A stretch of 47,823 nt of DNA, taken from NCBI GenBank assembly GCA_965652565.1, contig CBFGWL010000011.1, forward strand, positions 1-47,823, given 5' to 3'. This DNA is from RSA11 sp965652565. GTDB taxonomy: Bacteria; Actinomycetota; Thermoleophilia; Solirubrobacterales; 70-9. Under the pieces are notes generated by a model. That model was not told the DNA's origin and made no database searches. It was given only the letters and a program-made list of their open reading frames with translations. Of the stretch, positions 17,301 through 23,968 are shown piece after piece. A program made the translations under genes and the position numbers. Each line of letters opens with the position of its first letter. Positions within the stretch are counted from its first letter, which is position 1.

Positions 17301-17792
17301 GTGGCACAGCGCCAGCGACAGCTCGCCTGGTGGGAGCGCATCCTGGAGAACGCCGCGAAGTCGCGCCCGGGCGGGTGGCTGGCCGTGAACGTCGCCAACC
17401 CGATCGATCGGCGGCTGCTGCGCTGGACGAACGGACGGGTGGGGGTCTTCGTCGGCCAGACCGTCGGCTTGCTCTTCGCGCGCGGCGCGAAGAGCGGCGT
17501 CGTGCGCGAGACGCCGCTGCTCTATTGCCGCGACGGCGAGCGCATCCTGCTGGTCGCCTCGAACGCGGGCTCGCCGCGGCACCCGGCGTGGTACCACAAC
17601 GTGCGCGCGCACCCCGATGTGGAGTTTCTGCCGCGTGGCGGCCCGCGCCGGGCGTACCGCGCCCGCCAGCTCGAGGGCGCGGAGCGCGAGGACGCCTGGG
17701 CGAAGGTGAACGACCACTACGCGGGGTACGAGACCTACCAGGGACGCACGGGCGGGCGCCGGATCCCCGTCATCGCGCTGGAGCCCCGCTGA
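17301..17792 (+). CDS. F420-dependent nitroreductase family protein (DDN type)
   Basis: This 163-residue split-barrel protein resembles the deazaflavin (F420)-dependent nitroreductase/quinone reductase family of mycobacteria and relatives. RGAKSGVVRETPLLYCRDGERILLVASNAG, PAWYHNVRAHPDVEF and a YQGRTGGRRIPVIALEPR end are the usual blocks; the KSG/R-x-T-P-L segment contacts the cofactor phosphate in characterised members. It suggests that the organism makes F420. Its last 23 bases overlap the end of the convergent PucR-type gene. Confidence 0.85.
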   Translation: MAQRQRQLAWWERILENAAKSRPGGWLAVNVANPIDRRLLRWTNGRVGVFVGQTVGLLFARGAKSGVVRETPLLYCRDGERILLVASNAGSPRHPAWYHNVRAHPDVEFLPRGGPRRAYRARQLEGAEREDAWAKVNDHYAGYETYQGRTGGRRIPVIALEPR

Positions 17793-18975
17793 GCGCGTCA
17801 CGCGCGCGGAGCGCGAGCGCCAGCGCGAAGCGCCGCTCGGGATCGTCGATGTCGCCCAGCAGCTCGCGGAGCCGGGCCAGGCGGTAGCGCGCGGTCTGCG
17901 GATGCACGTGCACCGCGCGCGCCACCTCGGTCGGCCGCCCGGGGTGGTCGAGCCAGGCGGCGAGGGTCTCCAGCATGCGCTCGCGGGCGCGCTGGGGAAG
18001 CGCGTCGATCGCGGCGAGCTCGCGGGCGGCGTGCTCGCGCGCAAGGGCGGGGTCGCGATGGACGGTGAGCGCCGCCAAATGGTCCTCCGCGCGCACGGGG
18101 CTCGGCCCGGCGATCACGCCGTTGCAGAGCAGCTCGAACGCGAGCCGCGCGCGCTCGTAGCTGCGCGGGAGCTCGAGCGGCCCGACCGTCGGGCCCTGGG
18201 CCGCGCGAGTCTCGGCGAGCGCTGCGGCGAGCTGGCCCGCCCGTCCGGGGGCGTCGGGGTCGGGGACGATCGCGCAGGCGAGCCCGTCGGCGAGCGGCCG
18301 GGCGATCGTGCCGCCGCCGAGGCGCAGGGCCAGCGGCGCCGCCTCGTCGGTTGCGACGACGAGCGCCGCCGCGGTCGCGGGCCGTGCCCAGCCCGCCTCG
18401 CCCGCGGCCGCATCGACCACTTCGGGCGGGGAGCCGGGCTCGATGAGCAGACGCACGAGGCGCTCGCGGCGGCGCTGGGTCTCGCCGGCTGCGGTCGCCT
18501 GCTCGGCCGCGTAGCCCTCGGCCGAGATCGCCGAGATCTCGTCGATGTAGGCGAAGATCGCCTCCGCGAGCGCAATCAGATCGCGCGGGCGCGCGCCGGC
18601 GCGATCCGCGGCCTCCGCGACGCGCCGCCAGGCGACGCGGGCGCCGACACGGTAGGCCGCGAGCAGCGACTCGAGCGTGCGCCCGGCGCGCACCTCCCCG
18701 CCGCCGAGGTTGAAGTACACGCGCTCCCAGGCGGTGGGGTCGGGCCCCGGCGGGTCCGCGACCATGTCCACGAAGCGGGTGAGCGCCTCCGAGACGCCCA
18801 TGCGCACGCCGCGCCCGAAGCTGCCCTCGAGGGGCTGCGCGTACTCGGGCACCGAGGCGCGGATGGCGGCGATGATCTCCTCCGTGAGCGGGGGCAGCGC
18901 CTCGCGCAGGGATGTAGCGAGACTCCGATCGACGGAGGCCAGTGACGCCTGATAGGGGCGCTCGGCGCGAGCCAT
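17770..18975 (-). CDS. PucR/CdaR-type transcriptional regulator
   Basis: This 401-residue protein has an N-terminal RsbRD-like helical region (about residues 15-165, with LESLLAAYRVGARVAWRRV) and a C-terminal PucR helix-turn-helix (about residues 345-395) with LAAWLDHPGRPTEVARAVHVHPQTARYRLARLRELLG. Such regulators activate purine, sugar-acid or lipid-related genes. The divergent desaturase gene starts 84 bases away, so this regulator may control it (inference from position only). The start is ATG 18975. Confidence 0.87.
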   Translation of the reverse strand: MARAERPYQASLASVDRSLATSLREALPPLTEEIIAAIRASVPEYAQPLEGSFGRGVRMGVSEALTRFVDMVADPPGPDPTAWERVYFNLGGGEVRAGRTLESLLAAYRVGARVAWRRVAEAADRAGARPRDLIALAEAIFAYIDEISAISAEGYAAEQATAAGETQRRRERLVRLLIEPGSPPEVVDAAAGEAGWARPATAAALVVATDEAAPLALRLGGGTIARPLADGLACAIVPDPDAPGRAGQLAAALAETRAAQGPTVGPLELPRSYERARLAFELLCNGVIAGPSPVRAEDHLAALTVHRDPALAREHAARELAAIDALPQRARERMLETLAAWLDHPGRPTEVARAVHVHPQTARYRLARLRELLGDIDDPERRFALALALRARDALSGAPAR

Positions 18976-19059
18976 TCATAGGAAAGCTACAAAAACGCCG
19001 CGCGCGAAACTAGGTCGCATGACGATCGCGAAGGGCGGCGCTCAGGGCACTATCCGGGC

Positions 19060-19989
19060 ATGACCAGACTTCAGCGCAACGTCACCCTCGCCGCCGTGAT
19101 CCTGCCGTTCCTCGCCTTCATCGCGGCGATCGTCCTGCTGTGGAACTCGCTCGTGAGCTGGAGCGACATCGCGATCCTCGTCGTGATGTACGTGCCCACC
19201 GCGCTCGGCATCACCGTCGGCTACCACCGCCTCTTCACTCACCGCGCGTTCGAGGCGAAGAAGTGGGTGCGCTACCTCTTCGCGGTGCTCGGGTCGATGG
19301 CCGTCGAGGGCTCGATCATCGACTGGGTCGCCGACCACCGCAAGCACCACGCGTTCACCGACACCGACGGCGACCCGCACTCGCCGCACGGCCACGGCGA
19401 GGGCCTGCGCGGCACGATCAAGGGCCTTTGGTACGCCCACATGGGCTGGCTCTTCGACACCCAGGGTCAGGCGACCAAGCGCCAGTTCGCGCGGGATCTG
19501 CTCGAGGACCCGGGCATGCTGCGCATCAACCGGCTCTTCATCCCGATCGTCCTCCTGGGCCTGCTGATCCCGTTCGGCCTCGGTTTCCTGCTCACCGGGA
19601 CCCTCGCGGGCGCCCTCACCGGGATGCTCTGGGGCGGCTTCGTGCGGATCTTCCTGATCCACCACGTGACCTGGTCGATCAACTCGGTCTGCCACTTCTA
19701 CGGCCGCCGGCGCTTCGAGACGGACGACCACTCCACGAACGTGCTCTGGCTTGCGATCCCCTCGCTCGGCGAGTCGTGGCACCACAACCACCACGCGTTC
19801 CCGCGCGCCGCGGCGCAGGGCATGCGCTGGTGGGAGATCGACATCTCCGCCGGCGTGATCTGGCTGCTCGAGAAGCTCGGCCTCGCCTGGAACGTCGTCC
19901 GCATCCCCCCGGAGCGCCAGGCGCAGCGCCTCGCCGGCACGGGCAACGCCCCGCGCCGCGCCCGCATCGCCGAGGAGCCTGCGAACTAG
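19060..19989 (+). CDS. Membrane acyl-CoA/fatty-acid desaturase
   Basis: This 309-residue di-iron membrane desaturase introduces a double bond, most likely delta-9, into acyl chains. All three histidine boxes are present: HRLFTH at residues 56-61, HRKHH at 93-97 and HHNHH at 241-245, with hydrophobic helices between them. The C-terminal tail is basic and short, without a cytochrome b5 domain. The ATG start has CACTAT 6 nt upstream and no Shine-Dalgarno site. It diverges from the PucR-type gene. Confidence 0.92.
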   Translation: MTRLQRNVTLAAVILPFLAFIAAIVLLWNSLVSWSDIAILVVMYVPTALGITVGYHRLFTHRAFEAKKWVRYLFAVLGSMAVEGSIIDWVADHRKHHAFTDTDGDPHSPHGHGEGLRGTIKGLWYAHMGWLFDTQGQATKRQFARDLLEDPGMLRINRLFIPIVLLGLLIPFGLGFLLTGTLAGALTGMLWGGFVRIFLIHHVTWSINSVCHFYGRRRFETDDHSTNVLWLAIPSLGESWHHNHHAFPRAAAQGMRWWEIDISAGVIWLLEKLGLAWNVVRIPPERQAQRLAGTGNAPRRARIAEEPAN

Positions 19990-19991
19990 AT

Positions 19992-20049
19992 CCGGTCGCG
20001 ACCGGCTTCGGGCCCGAGCCGGCCGGAGGTTCAGCCTGCGGCCGGCCGG
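19992..20049. terminator. GC palindromes between convergent genes
   Basis: CCGGTCGCGACCGG (19992-20005) is a perfect palindrome, and CCGGCCGG occurs twice (20019-20026, 20042-20049) so it can pair across a 15-nt loop. They lie between the desaturase stop and the minus-strand Pro-rich ORF stop and could end transcription from both sides. Confidence 0.35.
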
Positions 20050-20055
20050 GCCGCC

Positions 20056-20268
20056 CTAGATCGGGCGGGGATCGGTGTCCGGCTCCGGGCCGGGCGGCTC
20101 CATCGGCGGCTCAGCCGGGGGCGCGGGATCGGTCTCCGGCGGGAGCGGGTCGGGATCGGGCGTCGGCGCCGGCGGCGCCGGGTCTGGATCCGGCGGCGCC
20201 GGGTCGGGCCCGGGCACGCCCGGGTGCGGTGGGGCGGGGGTCTCGGCGACGGGCTCGTATGCGCTCAT
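20056..20268 (-). CDS. Small proline-rich acidic protein, function unknown
   Basis: This 70-residue frame starts MSAYEPVAET and then consists of Pro/Asp/Ala repeats (PDPAPPDPDPAPPAP). It is low complexity, and the opposite strand gives an equally open Gly/Ser frame, so coding status rests on context. On the minus strand AGGACC precedes ATG 20268, and a GTGT-N15-GGGTA promoter (20311-20288) lies about 20 bases further up, mirrored by the promoter of the metallothionein-like gene. No signal peptide or membrane segment is visible. Confidence 0.45.
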   Translation of the reverse strand: MSAYEPVAETPAPPHPGVPGPDPAPPDPDPAPPAPTPDPDPLPPETDPAPPAEPPMEPPGPEPDTDPRPI

Positions 20269-20287
20269 GGTCCTCATGGGGTTCGCC

Positions 20288-20311
20288 TACCCGCGCGCGG
20301 CGACCGGACAC
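20288..20311 (-). promoter_or_regulatory. SigB/SigF-type promoter, minus strand
   Basis: On the minus strand GTGTCC begins at 20311 and GGGTAGGCG begins at 20292, with 15 nt between GTGT and GGGTA. This matches the spacing of the two plus-strand copies nearby and would drive the Pro-rich ORF. Confidence 0.5.
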
Positions 20312-20314
20312 GCC

Positions 20315-20338
20315 GTTAGCCGCTCGGGGCCAGGGGTA
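20315..20338 (+). promoter_or_regulatory. SigB/SigF-type promoter of the metallothionein-like gene
   Basis: GTTA (20315-20318), 15 nt, then GGGTA (20334-20338) within GGGTAGGCGC. The same string with the same spacing occurs ahead of the next gene. GTTT-N14-16-GGGTA is the pattern of stress sigma factors SigB/SigF in Actinobacteria. Confidence 0.58.
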
Positions 20339-20376
20339 GGCGCTGGGCGGAACCCCTGAGAACAGGAGGAGCGCAA

Positions 20377-20610
20377 ATGGCCGTCTGCGAGGTATGCGGC
20401 AACGACTACGACAAGGCGTTTGAGGTCACAAGGGACGGCGCCACCCACACGTTCGATTCCTTCGAGTGCGCCATCCACGCGCTGGCCCCGCAATGCGAGC
20501 ACTGTGGCGTGCGGATCGTCGGCCACGGCGTGGAGGCGAACGGCTCGTTCTTCTGCTGCGCCCACTGCGCCGAGCACGAGGGCGTGACCGCGCTCACCGA
20601 CCGGGCCTAG
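20377..20610 (+). CDS. Metallothionein-like small zinc-binding protein
   Basis: This 77-residue cytoplasmic protein has nine Cys and several His, including CEVC at residues 4-7, a Cys in FECAIH, CEHC and CCAHC near the end. The pattern and the opening VCEVCGNDYDKAF resemble the prokaryotic metallothionein/zinc-knuckle group common in Actinobacteria. It probably binds zinc or buffers metal ions. ATG 20377 follows AGGAGG. A stress-type GGGTA promoter lies about 40 nt upstream. Confidence 0.75.
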   Translation: MAVCEVCGNDYDKAFEVTRDGATHTFDSFECAIHALAPQCEHCGVRIVGHGVEANGSFFCCAHCAEHEGVTALTDRA

Positions 20611-20612
20611 CC

Positions 20613-20636
20613 GTTAGCGCCACCCCACCGCGGGTA
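20613..20636 (+). promoter_or_regulatory. SigB/SigF-type promoter of the 76-residue protein gene
   Basis: GTTA (20613-20616), 15 nt, then GGGTA (20632-20636) in CGGGTAGGCGC. Spacing and both boxes are identical to the copy 298 bases upstream. Confidence 0.58.
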
Positions 20637-20674
20637 GGCGCGAGGTAGCCCCGATTTGTCCCCGAGGAGGCGAC

Positions 20675-20905
20675 ATGGCGACTCAGGAGACCGGTGAGGT
20701 CACCGGCACCAAGGACAAGGACTACAACATCATCTGGTTCACCGAGCAGTGCCTCAGCAACGTCCTGCGGCTCGAGCAGTACGTGCAGGACGCCGAGCGC
20801 GACGGGGACCAGCAGCTGGCGGACTTCTTCCGCAGAGCGCAGGGCGAAAGCCGCAAGGGCGCCGAGCAGGGCAAGGAGCTCCTGCGCAGCCGCATCGCGT
20901 CCTAG
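20675..20905 (+). CDS. Small helical protein of unknown function
   Basis: This 76-residue soluble protein is mostly alpha-helical and charged, with DKDYNIIWFTEQCLSNVLRL and FRRAQGESRKGAEQGKELL. The helical pair with D/E-x-x-x-x-R spacing hints at a small ferritin-like or four-helix stress protein, but I do not recognise a characterised family. ATG 20675 has GAGGAGG upstream. Its promoter matches that of the metallothionein-like gene, so the two are probably induced together. Confidence 0.7.
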   Translation: MATQETGEVTGTKDKDYNIIWFTEQCLSNVLRLEQYVQDAERDGDQQLADFFRRAQGESRKGAEQGKELLRSRIAS

Positions 20906-20956
20906 CGCCGCCCTCCCACTGCTCGGCCGTCCCGCTTCCCCCCGCGGGGCGGCCGG

Positions 20957-20974
20957 GCGCCTCTTTCGAGGCGC
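20957..20974 (+). terminator. Short hairpin after the small helical protein gene
   Basis: GCGCCTC-TTTC-GAGGCGC forms a 7-bp stem with a 4-nt loop, 51 bases after the stop at 20905. Confidence 0.4.
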
Positions 20975-21008
20975 AGCCTCCGCTTCCCTCCTCCTCCAGG
21001 ATGGGTAA

Positions 21009-21039
21009 GGACGGGCCCGGCTCTCAGCCGGGCCCGTCC
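21009..21039. terminator. Bidirectional hairpin terminator
   Basis: A perfect 14-bp GC stem (21009-21022 with 21026-21039) closes a CTC loop. The stop codon of the minus-strand epimerase gene lies at the loop (21024-21026), so the hairpin ends this gene and also faces the plus-strand small genes. Confidence 0.65.
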
Positions 21040-21863
21040 GCTGTCCGCAGCCCCTGGCGCCAGCTCGGATAGCGCGGCGTCCAGCCGCGCTCGCGGGCCA
21101 GCGCGTTCGACACGGGACGACCCTCGCGCGCCGCCTCGGCGGTGGGCGGCGGGGGCGCCCCGACAGCCGCGCAGAACTCGGGGATCCACTGGGTTCCGCG
21201 GGCGGGCTCGTCGTCGACGACGTTGACCGGCCCCACGGGCCAATCGAGGGCGGCCAGGGCGGCGGCCGCCGCGTCGCCGACGTGGACGAGCGCGTCCCAC
21301 TCGTCGGTGGCCGGGAAGCGCCCGGCGCGCGCCTCCTCCGCGTGGGCTCCGTCGGCGGCGTGCCACGTCCCGGGTCCGTAGAAGCGGCCGTAACGCAGCA
21401 CCACCCAGTGGGGCAGCTCGGCGACAGCGCGCTCGAGCGCAAGGACGCCCTGGATGGCCGGCAGATCCATGTCGAGCGGCGCGTCCTCGCGGGCGGGGCC
21501 TTCGCCGGGCGCGTAGATCCAGGCGATCGACTGGGCGACGATGCGCTCGACGCCGGCGGCCCGCGCCGCATCGACCAGGTTGCGAGTCCCTTCCGCCCGC
21601 AGCCGCCCGTTGGCGGCGAAGTCGCGCCCCGCGAGGTCGGTGAGCTGGTGCATCACGATGTCCGGCCGCGCCGCCGCCACGGCGGCATGGATGGCGTCGC
21701 GGTCCAGCGCGTCGACGACCACCGGTTCGGCGCCCGCGGCCGCGAGCGCGGCGGCACGCTCGGGCTTGCGCGTCGTGCCGACGACCTCGTGGCCCGCGCC
21801 GATCAGAAGCGGCACGAGCGCGCGTCCCATGACGCCCGTTGCACCGGCCAGGAAGATCCGCAT
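21024..21863 (-). CDS. NAD(P)-dependent epimerase/dehydratase (extended SDR)
   Basis: This 279-residue protein has the N-terminal Rossmann motif FLAGATGVMGRALV with GATGVMG at residues 7-13. It resembles atypical extended SDRs, where the active site Tyr is in RYGRFYGPGT. The substrate is unknown. The start ATG 21863 is preceded 9 nt upstream by TAGGCT (minus strand, 21878-21873), pointing to a short or absent leader. The C-terminus WTPRYPSWRQGL is typical of the sugar-epimerase-like group. Confidence 0.85.
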   Translation of the reverse strand: MRIFLAGATGVMGRALVPLLIGAGHEVVGTTRKPERAAALAAAGAEPVVVDALDRDAIHAAVAAARPDIVMHQLTDLAGRDFAANGRLRAEGTRNLVDAARAAGVERIVAQSIAWIYAPGEGPAREDAPLDMDLPAIQGVLALERAVAELPHWVVLRYGRFYGPGTWHAADGAHAEEARAGRFPATDEWDALVHVGDAAAAALAALDWPVGPVNVVDDEPARGTQWIPEFCAAVGAPPPPTAEAAREGRPVSNALARERGWTPRYPSWRQGLRTADGPG

Positions 21864-21872
21864 GGCGACGGC

Positions 21873-21878
21873 AGCCTA
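21873..21878 (-). promoter_or_regulatory. TAGGCT -10 box of the epimerase gene
   Basis: On the minus strand TAGGCT ends 9 nt before ATG 21863, with no Shine-Dalgarno site, as in several other genes here. Confidence 0.45.
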
Positions 21879-21940
21879 CCGGCGCACGGCGGGTTCCGGA
21901 CGGGAGATACTCGCGTTGAGCGCTGGGGCTGGGGGGAACC

Positions 21941-21970
21941 TGCGAACAACATTGTTCGCAGTGTTAGGCT
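21941..21970 (+). promoter_or_regulatory. Palindromic operator and promoter upstream of the mce operon
   Basis: TGCGAACAA-CA-TTGTTCGCA (21941-21960) is a perfect 9+2+9 palindrome. Four bases later TAGGCT (21965-21970) forms a -10, 6 nt before GTG 21977. The downstream frame from this GTG has only 41 codons and no recognisable product, so the transcript may instead be a long leader reaching yrbE at 22299. A nearly identical unit precedes the gene at 32302. A TetR-type regulator, probably the one at 35491, is the likely binder (inference). Confidence 0.7.
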
Positions 21971-22067
21971 CGCGCCGTGGTTAGGGAGAGGGCGCGCGCT
22001 CACGCGCCGTTTCGGGCGCCCCTGCACGGCGGCCTCGCGGCCCGCGCGGTCGAGCCCGCCTCGCGCG

Positions 22068-22271
22068 CTACTCGCGCCAGTCGCGCAGGAGGCGCGGGAT
22101 GACGAGCACGCTCAGCACGATGCCCGCCGCGCCCCCGGCGAGCGCCCCGAGCTCCGGTTCGCGCAGGAACACCCCGACCCCCGCGCCGCTCGCCGCGCAG
22201 AGCACGATCGTCCCGAGCGCAGCTAGGCCGAGGGCGCGCTCGTTCGGTGGCTCGTACGGGCTGCGGGTCAT
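22068..22271 (-). CDS. Small two-helix membrane protein, AtpZ/AtpI-like
   Basis: This 67-residue protein has two hydrophobic helices (about residues 14-35 and 42-60) separated by a short loop with REPE, and ends in PRLLRDWRE. Gly-rich helices and the size recall AtpZ/AtpI accessory proteins of ATP synthase, but the match is weak and no atp genes are nearby. It starts at ATG 22271, 27 bases from the divergent yrbE start, and its whole length is antisense to the region between the palindrome promoter and the mce operon. Confidence 0.6.
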   Translation of the reverse strand: MTRSPYEPPNERALGLAALGTIVLCAASGAGVGVFLREPELGALAGGAAGIVLSVLVIPRLLRDWRE

Positions 22272-22298
22272 GGGTGCGGTCGCTCCGAGGCGGTCGGG

Positions 22299-23135
22299 TT
22301 GACTGCTCTGCAGGGCATCCTGACAGGCGCCCGCGGCCTGCTCGAGCGCGACGACGCGCCACCGGGCTCGTGGATCCAGAACGCCGGCGGCTGCGCGGCG
22401 CTCGGCATCAAGGCGGCGGTCCAGGCGCTCACGCCCGGCCTGCCCTGGCGCCGGGAACTGGCGCGGCAGTACGTCTTCGCCTTCCAGGTGACGCTCATCC
22501 CGGCGGCGATCGTCTCGTTCGTCGTCGGCTTCTCGACGATCGGGATCCAGGGCGGCTCGATCGCCTCCTCGTTCGGGGCGATCGATCGCATCTCCGCCGC
22601 GGCCCCCGTCGCGTTCTTGCGCGAGCTCGGCCCCCTGCTCACCGCGGCGATCGTCGCGGGCACGCTCGGCTCGACGATCACCGCGGAGCTCGGCGCCCGC
22701 AAGATCCGCGAGGAGCTGATCGCGCTCGAGACGCTCGGCATCAACCCCGTGCGCAACCTGGTGCTGCCCCGCGTCGTGGCGCTGATGCTCTGGATGCCGG
22801 TGCTCGCGCTGCTCACCTTCTGGGCCGGGATCGCCGGGACCTTCGCGGCCGCCGTCTTCTTGTACGGCGCCACCGTCGAGGCGTTCTTCTCGCAGCTGCT
22901 CTCGCTCACGAACTTCGTCGATTTGTGGGGGAGCGTGGTCAAGCTGATCCTCCTCGGCGGGCTGATCGGGATCGTCGCCGCCTTCAAGGGGCTCGAGGTC
23001 GGTGGCGGCGCCGAGGGCGTGGGGCGCGCCGTGAACGAGTCGGTGGTCTCGAACCTCGTCGTGATCGGGATCGTCACCGTCGTCTACACGCAGCTCTTCC
23101 AGGCCTTCTTCCCGGAGGCGAACTTCGGCGGATGA
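22299..23135 (+). CDS. YrbE/MlaE-family permease A of the Mce lipid importer
   Basis: This 278-residue integral membrane protein has about five helices and belongs to the MlaE permease family that moves lipids with Mce proteins. The segments ITAELGARKIREELIALETLGINPVRNLVLPR and the closing LFQAFFPEANFGG are typical. In the EExDAxxxxG coupling motif the Asp is replaced by Ile (EELIALETLG), unlike in the partner. The start is TTG 22299; other in-frame start codons upstream are absent. ATGA overlap links it to the next gene. Confidence 0.9.
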   Translation: MTALQGILTGARGLLERDDAPPGSWIQNAGGCAALGIKAAVQALTPGLPWRRELARQYVFAFQVTLIPAAIVSFVVGFSTIGIQGGSIASSFGAIDRISAAAPVAFLRELGPLLTAAIVAGTLGSTITAELGARKIREELIALETLGINPVRNLVLPRVVALMLWMPVLALLTFWAGIAGTFAAAVFLYGATVEAFFSQLLSLTNFVDLWGSVVKLILLGGLIGIVAAFKGLEVGGGAEGVGRAVNESVVSNLVVIGIVTVVYTQLFQAFFPEANFGG

Positions 23136-23968
23136 GCGAGCGGGAGCGAGCTGAGCCGCGGGAGCGCGGCGGGCAGGCGGCGGGACCCGAGCCACCGTCG
23201 CGCCTCCCGCTGGTCGACTCGACCGGCGAATTCGCCGCGTTCGCCGTGCAGGGCGTGCGGGGTCTGCGCCGCCTCGGCGACTTCACCGGCGAGGTCCTGC
23301 GCCAGGTGGGCCTGCTCGTCGCGGGGAGCGTGCTGGTGATCGTCTTCATCTCCTTCGTCGCGGGCGCGAGTTGCGGGATCGCGGCGGAGGCGATCGGGCA
23401 GGCGGTGGGCGCGAGCACGGTCGGGCCGCTCTTCAGCTCGTTCTGCGTGAACCGCGAGATCGTGCCGTTCATCTTCGGCTTCATCGTCGCCGCCAAGGTC
23501 GGGGGCGGCATCGTGAGTCAGCTCGGAGCGATGCGGGTGAACGAGGAGGTCGACGCGCTCGAGGTGATGGGCGTGCCCTCCGTCGCCTACCTCGTCTCGA
23601 CGCGGATGGTCGCGGCGATGGTCGTGATGCCCGTCTGCTACCTCGTCTCGCTCGGCGCGGCGGAGGGCGCGGCCTGGATCGGCTCGTACGTGCGCACCGG
23701 CGCGGTCTCCCAGGGCACGTGGGAGTTCGCCTTCTACGCCGTCACGAGCGTGAGCGACATCGTGCTCTCGTTCGTCAAGGGCATGGTGATTACGACCGCC
23801 GTCGTGATGGTCGCGCTCTACTTCGGCTACCGCGTACGCGGCGGGCCCGTGGAGGTGGGGACGGCCACGGCCCGCTCGATGGCCGTGAACCTGATCCTGG
23901 TCACGGTCCTCAACATGCTCATGACGCTCCTGTTCTGGGGCTTCGACCCGAGGCTGCCGGTGGCATGA
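23132..23968 (+). CDS. YrbE/MlaE-family permease B of the Mce lipid importer
   Basis: This second permease (278 residues) has a Glu/Arg-rich N-terminus of about 50 residues and five helices. It carries the complete motif EEVDALEVMGV after GGGIVSQLGAMRVN, which docks on the MceG-type ATPase in mycobacteria. With permease A it forms the membrane part of the importer. No Mce-type ATPase gene is in the window, as is usual when MceG is encoded elsewhere. ATGA overlaps connect it to genes on both sides. Confidence 0.92.
   Translation: MSERERAEPRERGGQAAGPEPPSRLPLVDSTGEFAAFAVQGVRGLRRLGDFTGEVLRQVGLLVAGSVLVIVFISFVAGASCGIAAEAIGQAVGASTVGPLFSSFCVNREIVPFIFGFIVAAKVGGGIVSQLGAMRVNEEVDALEVMGVPSVAYLVSTRMVAAMVVMPVCYLVSLGAAEGAAWIGSYVRTGAVSQGTWEFAFYAVTSVSDIVLSFVKGMVITTAVVMVALYFGYRVRGGPVEVGTATARSMAVNLILVTVLNMLMTLLFWGFDPRLPVA

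Noticed and set aside
20075..20359. Gly/Ser-rich plus-strand ORF opposite the Pro-rich ORF
   Set aside because: It lacks a ribosome site and crosses the stress promoters; the minus-strand reading has better start signals.
21941..21960. SOS (LexA) box, because of the GAAC/GTTC half-sites at 21941 and 32263
   Set aside because: Gram-positive LexA boxes have four bases between GAAC and GTTC; here there are six, and the downstream genes have no link to DNA repair.
21977..22102. 41-codon gene directly after the mce palindrome
   Set aside because: The product is Arg/Ala-rich without recognisable features; not listed as a gene, although its start fits a leaderless promoter.
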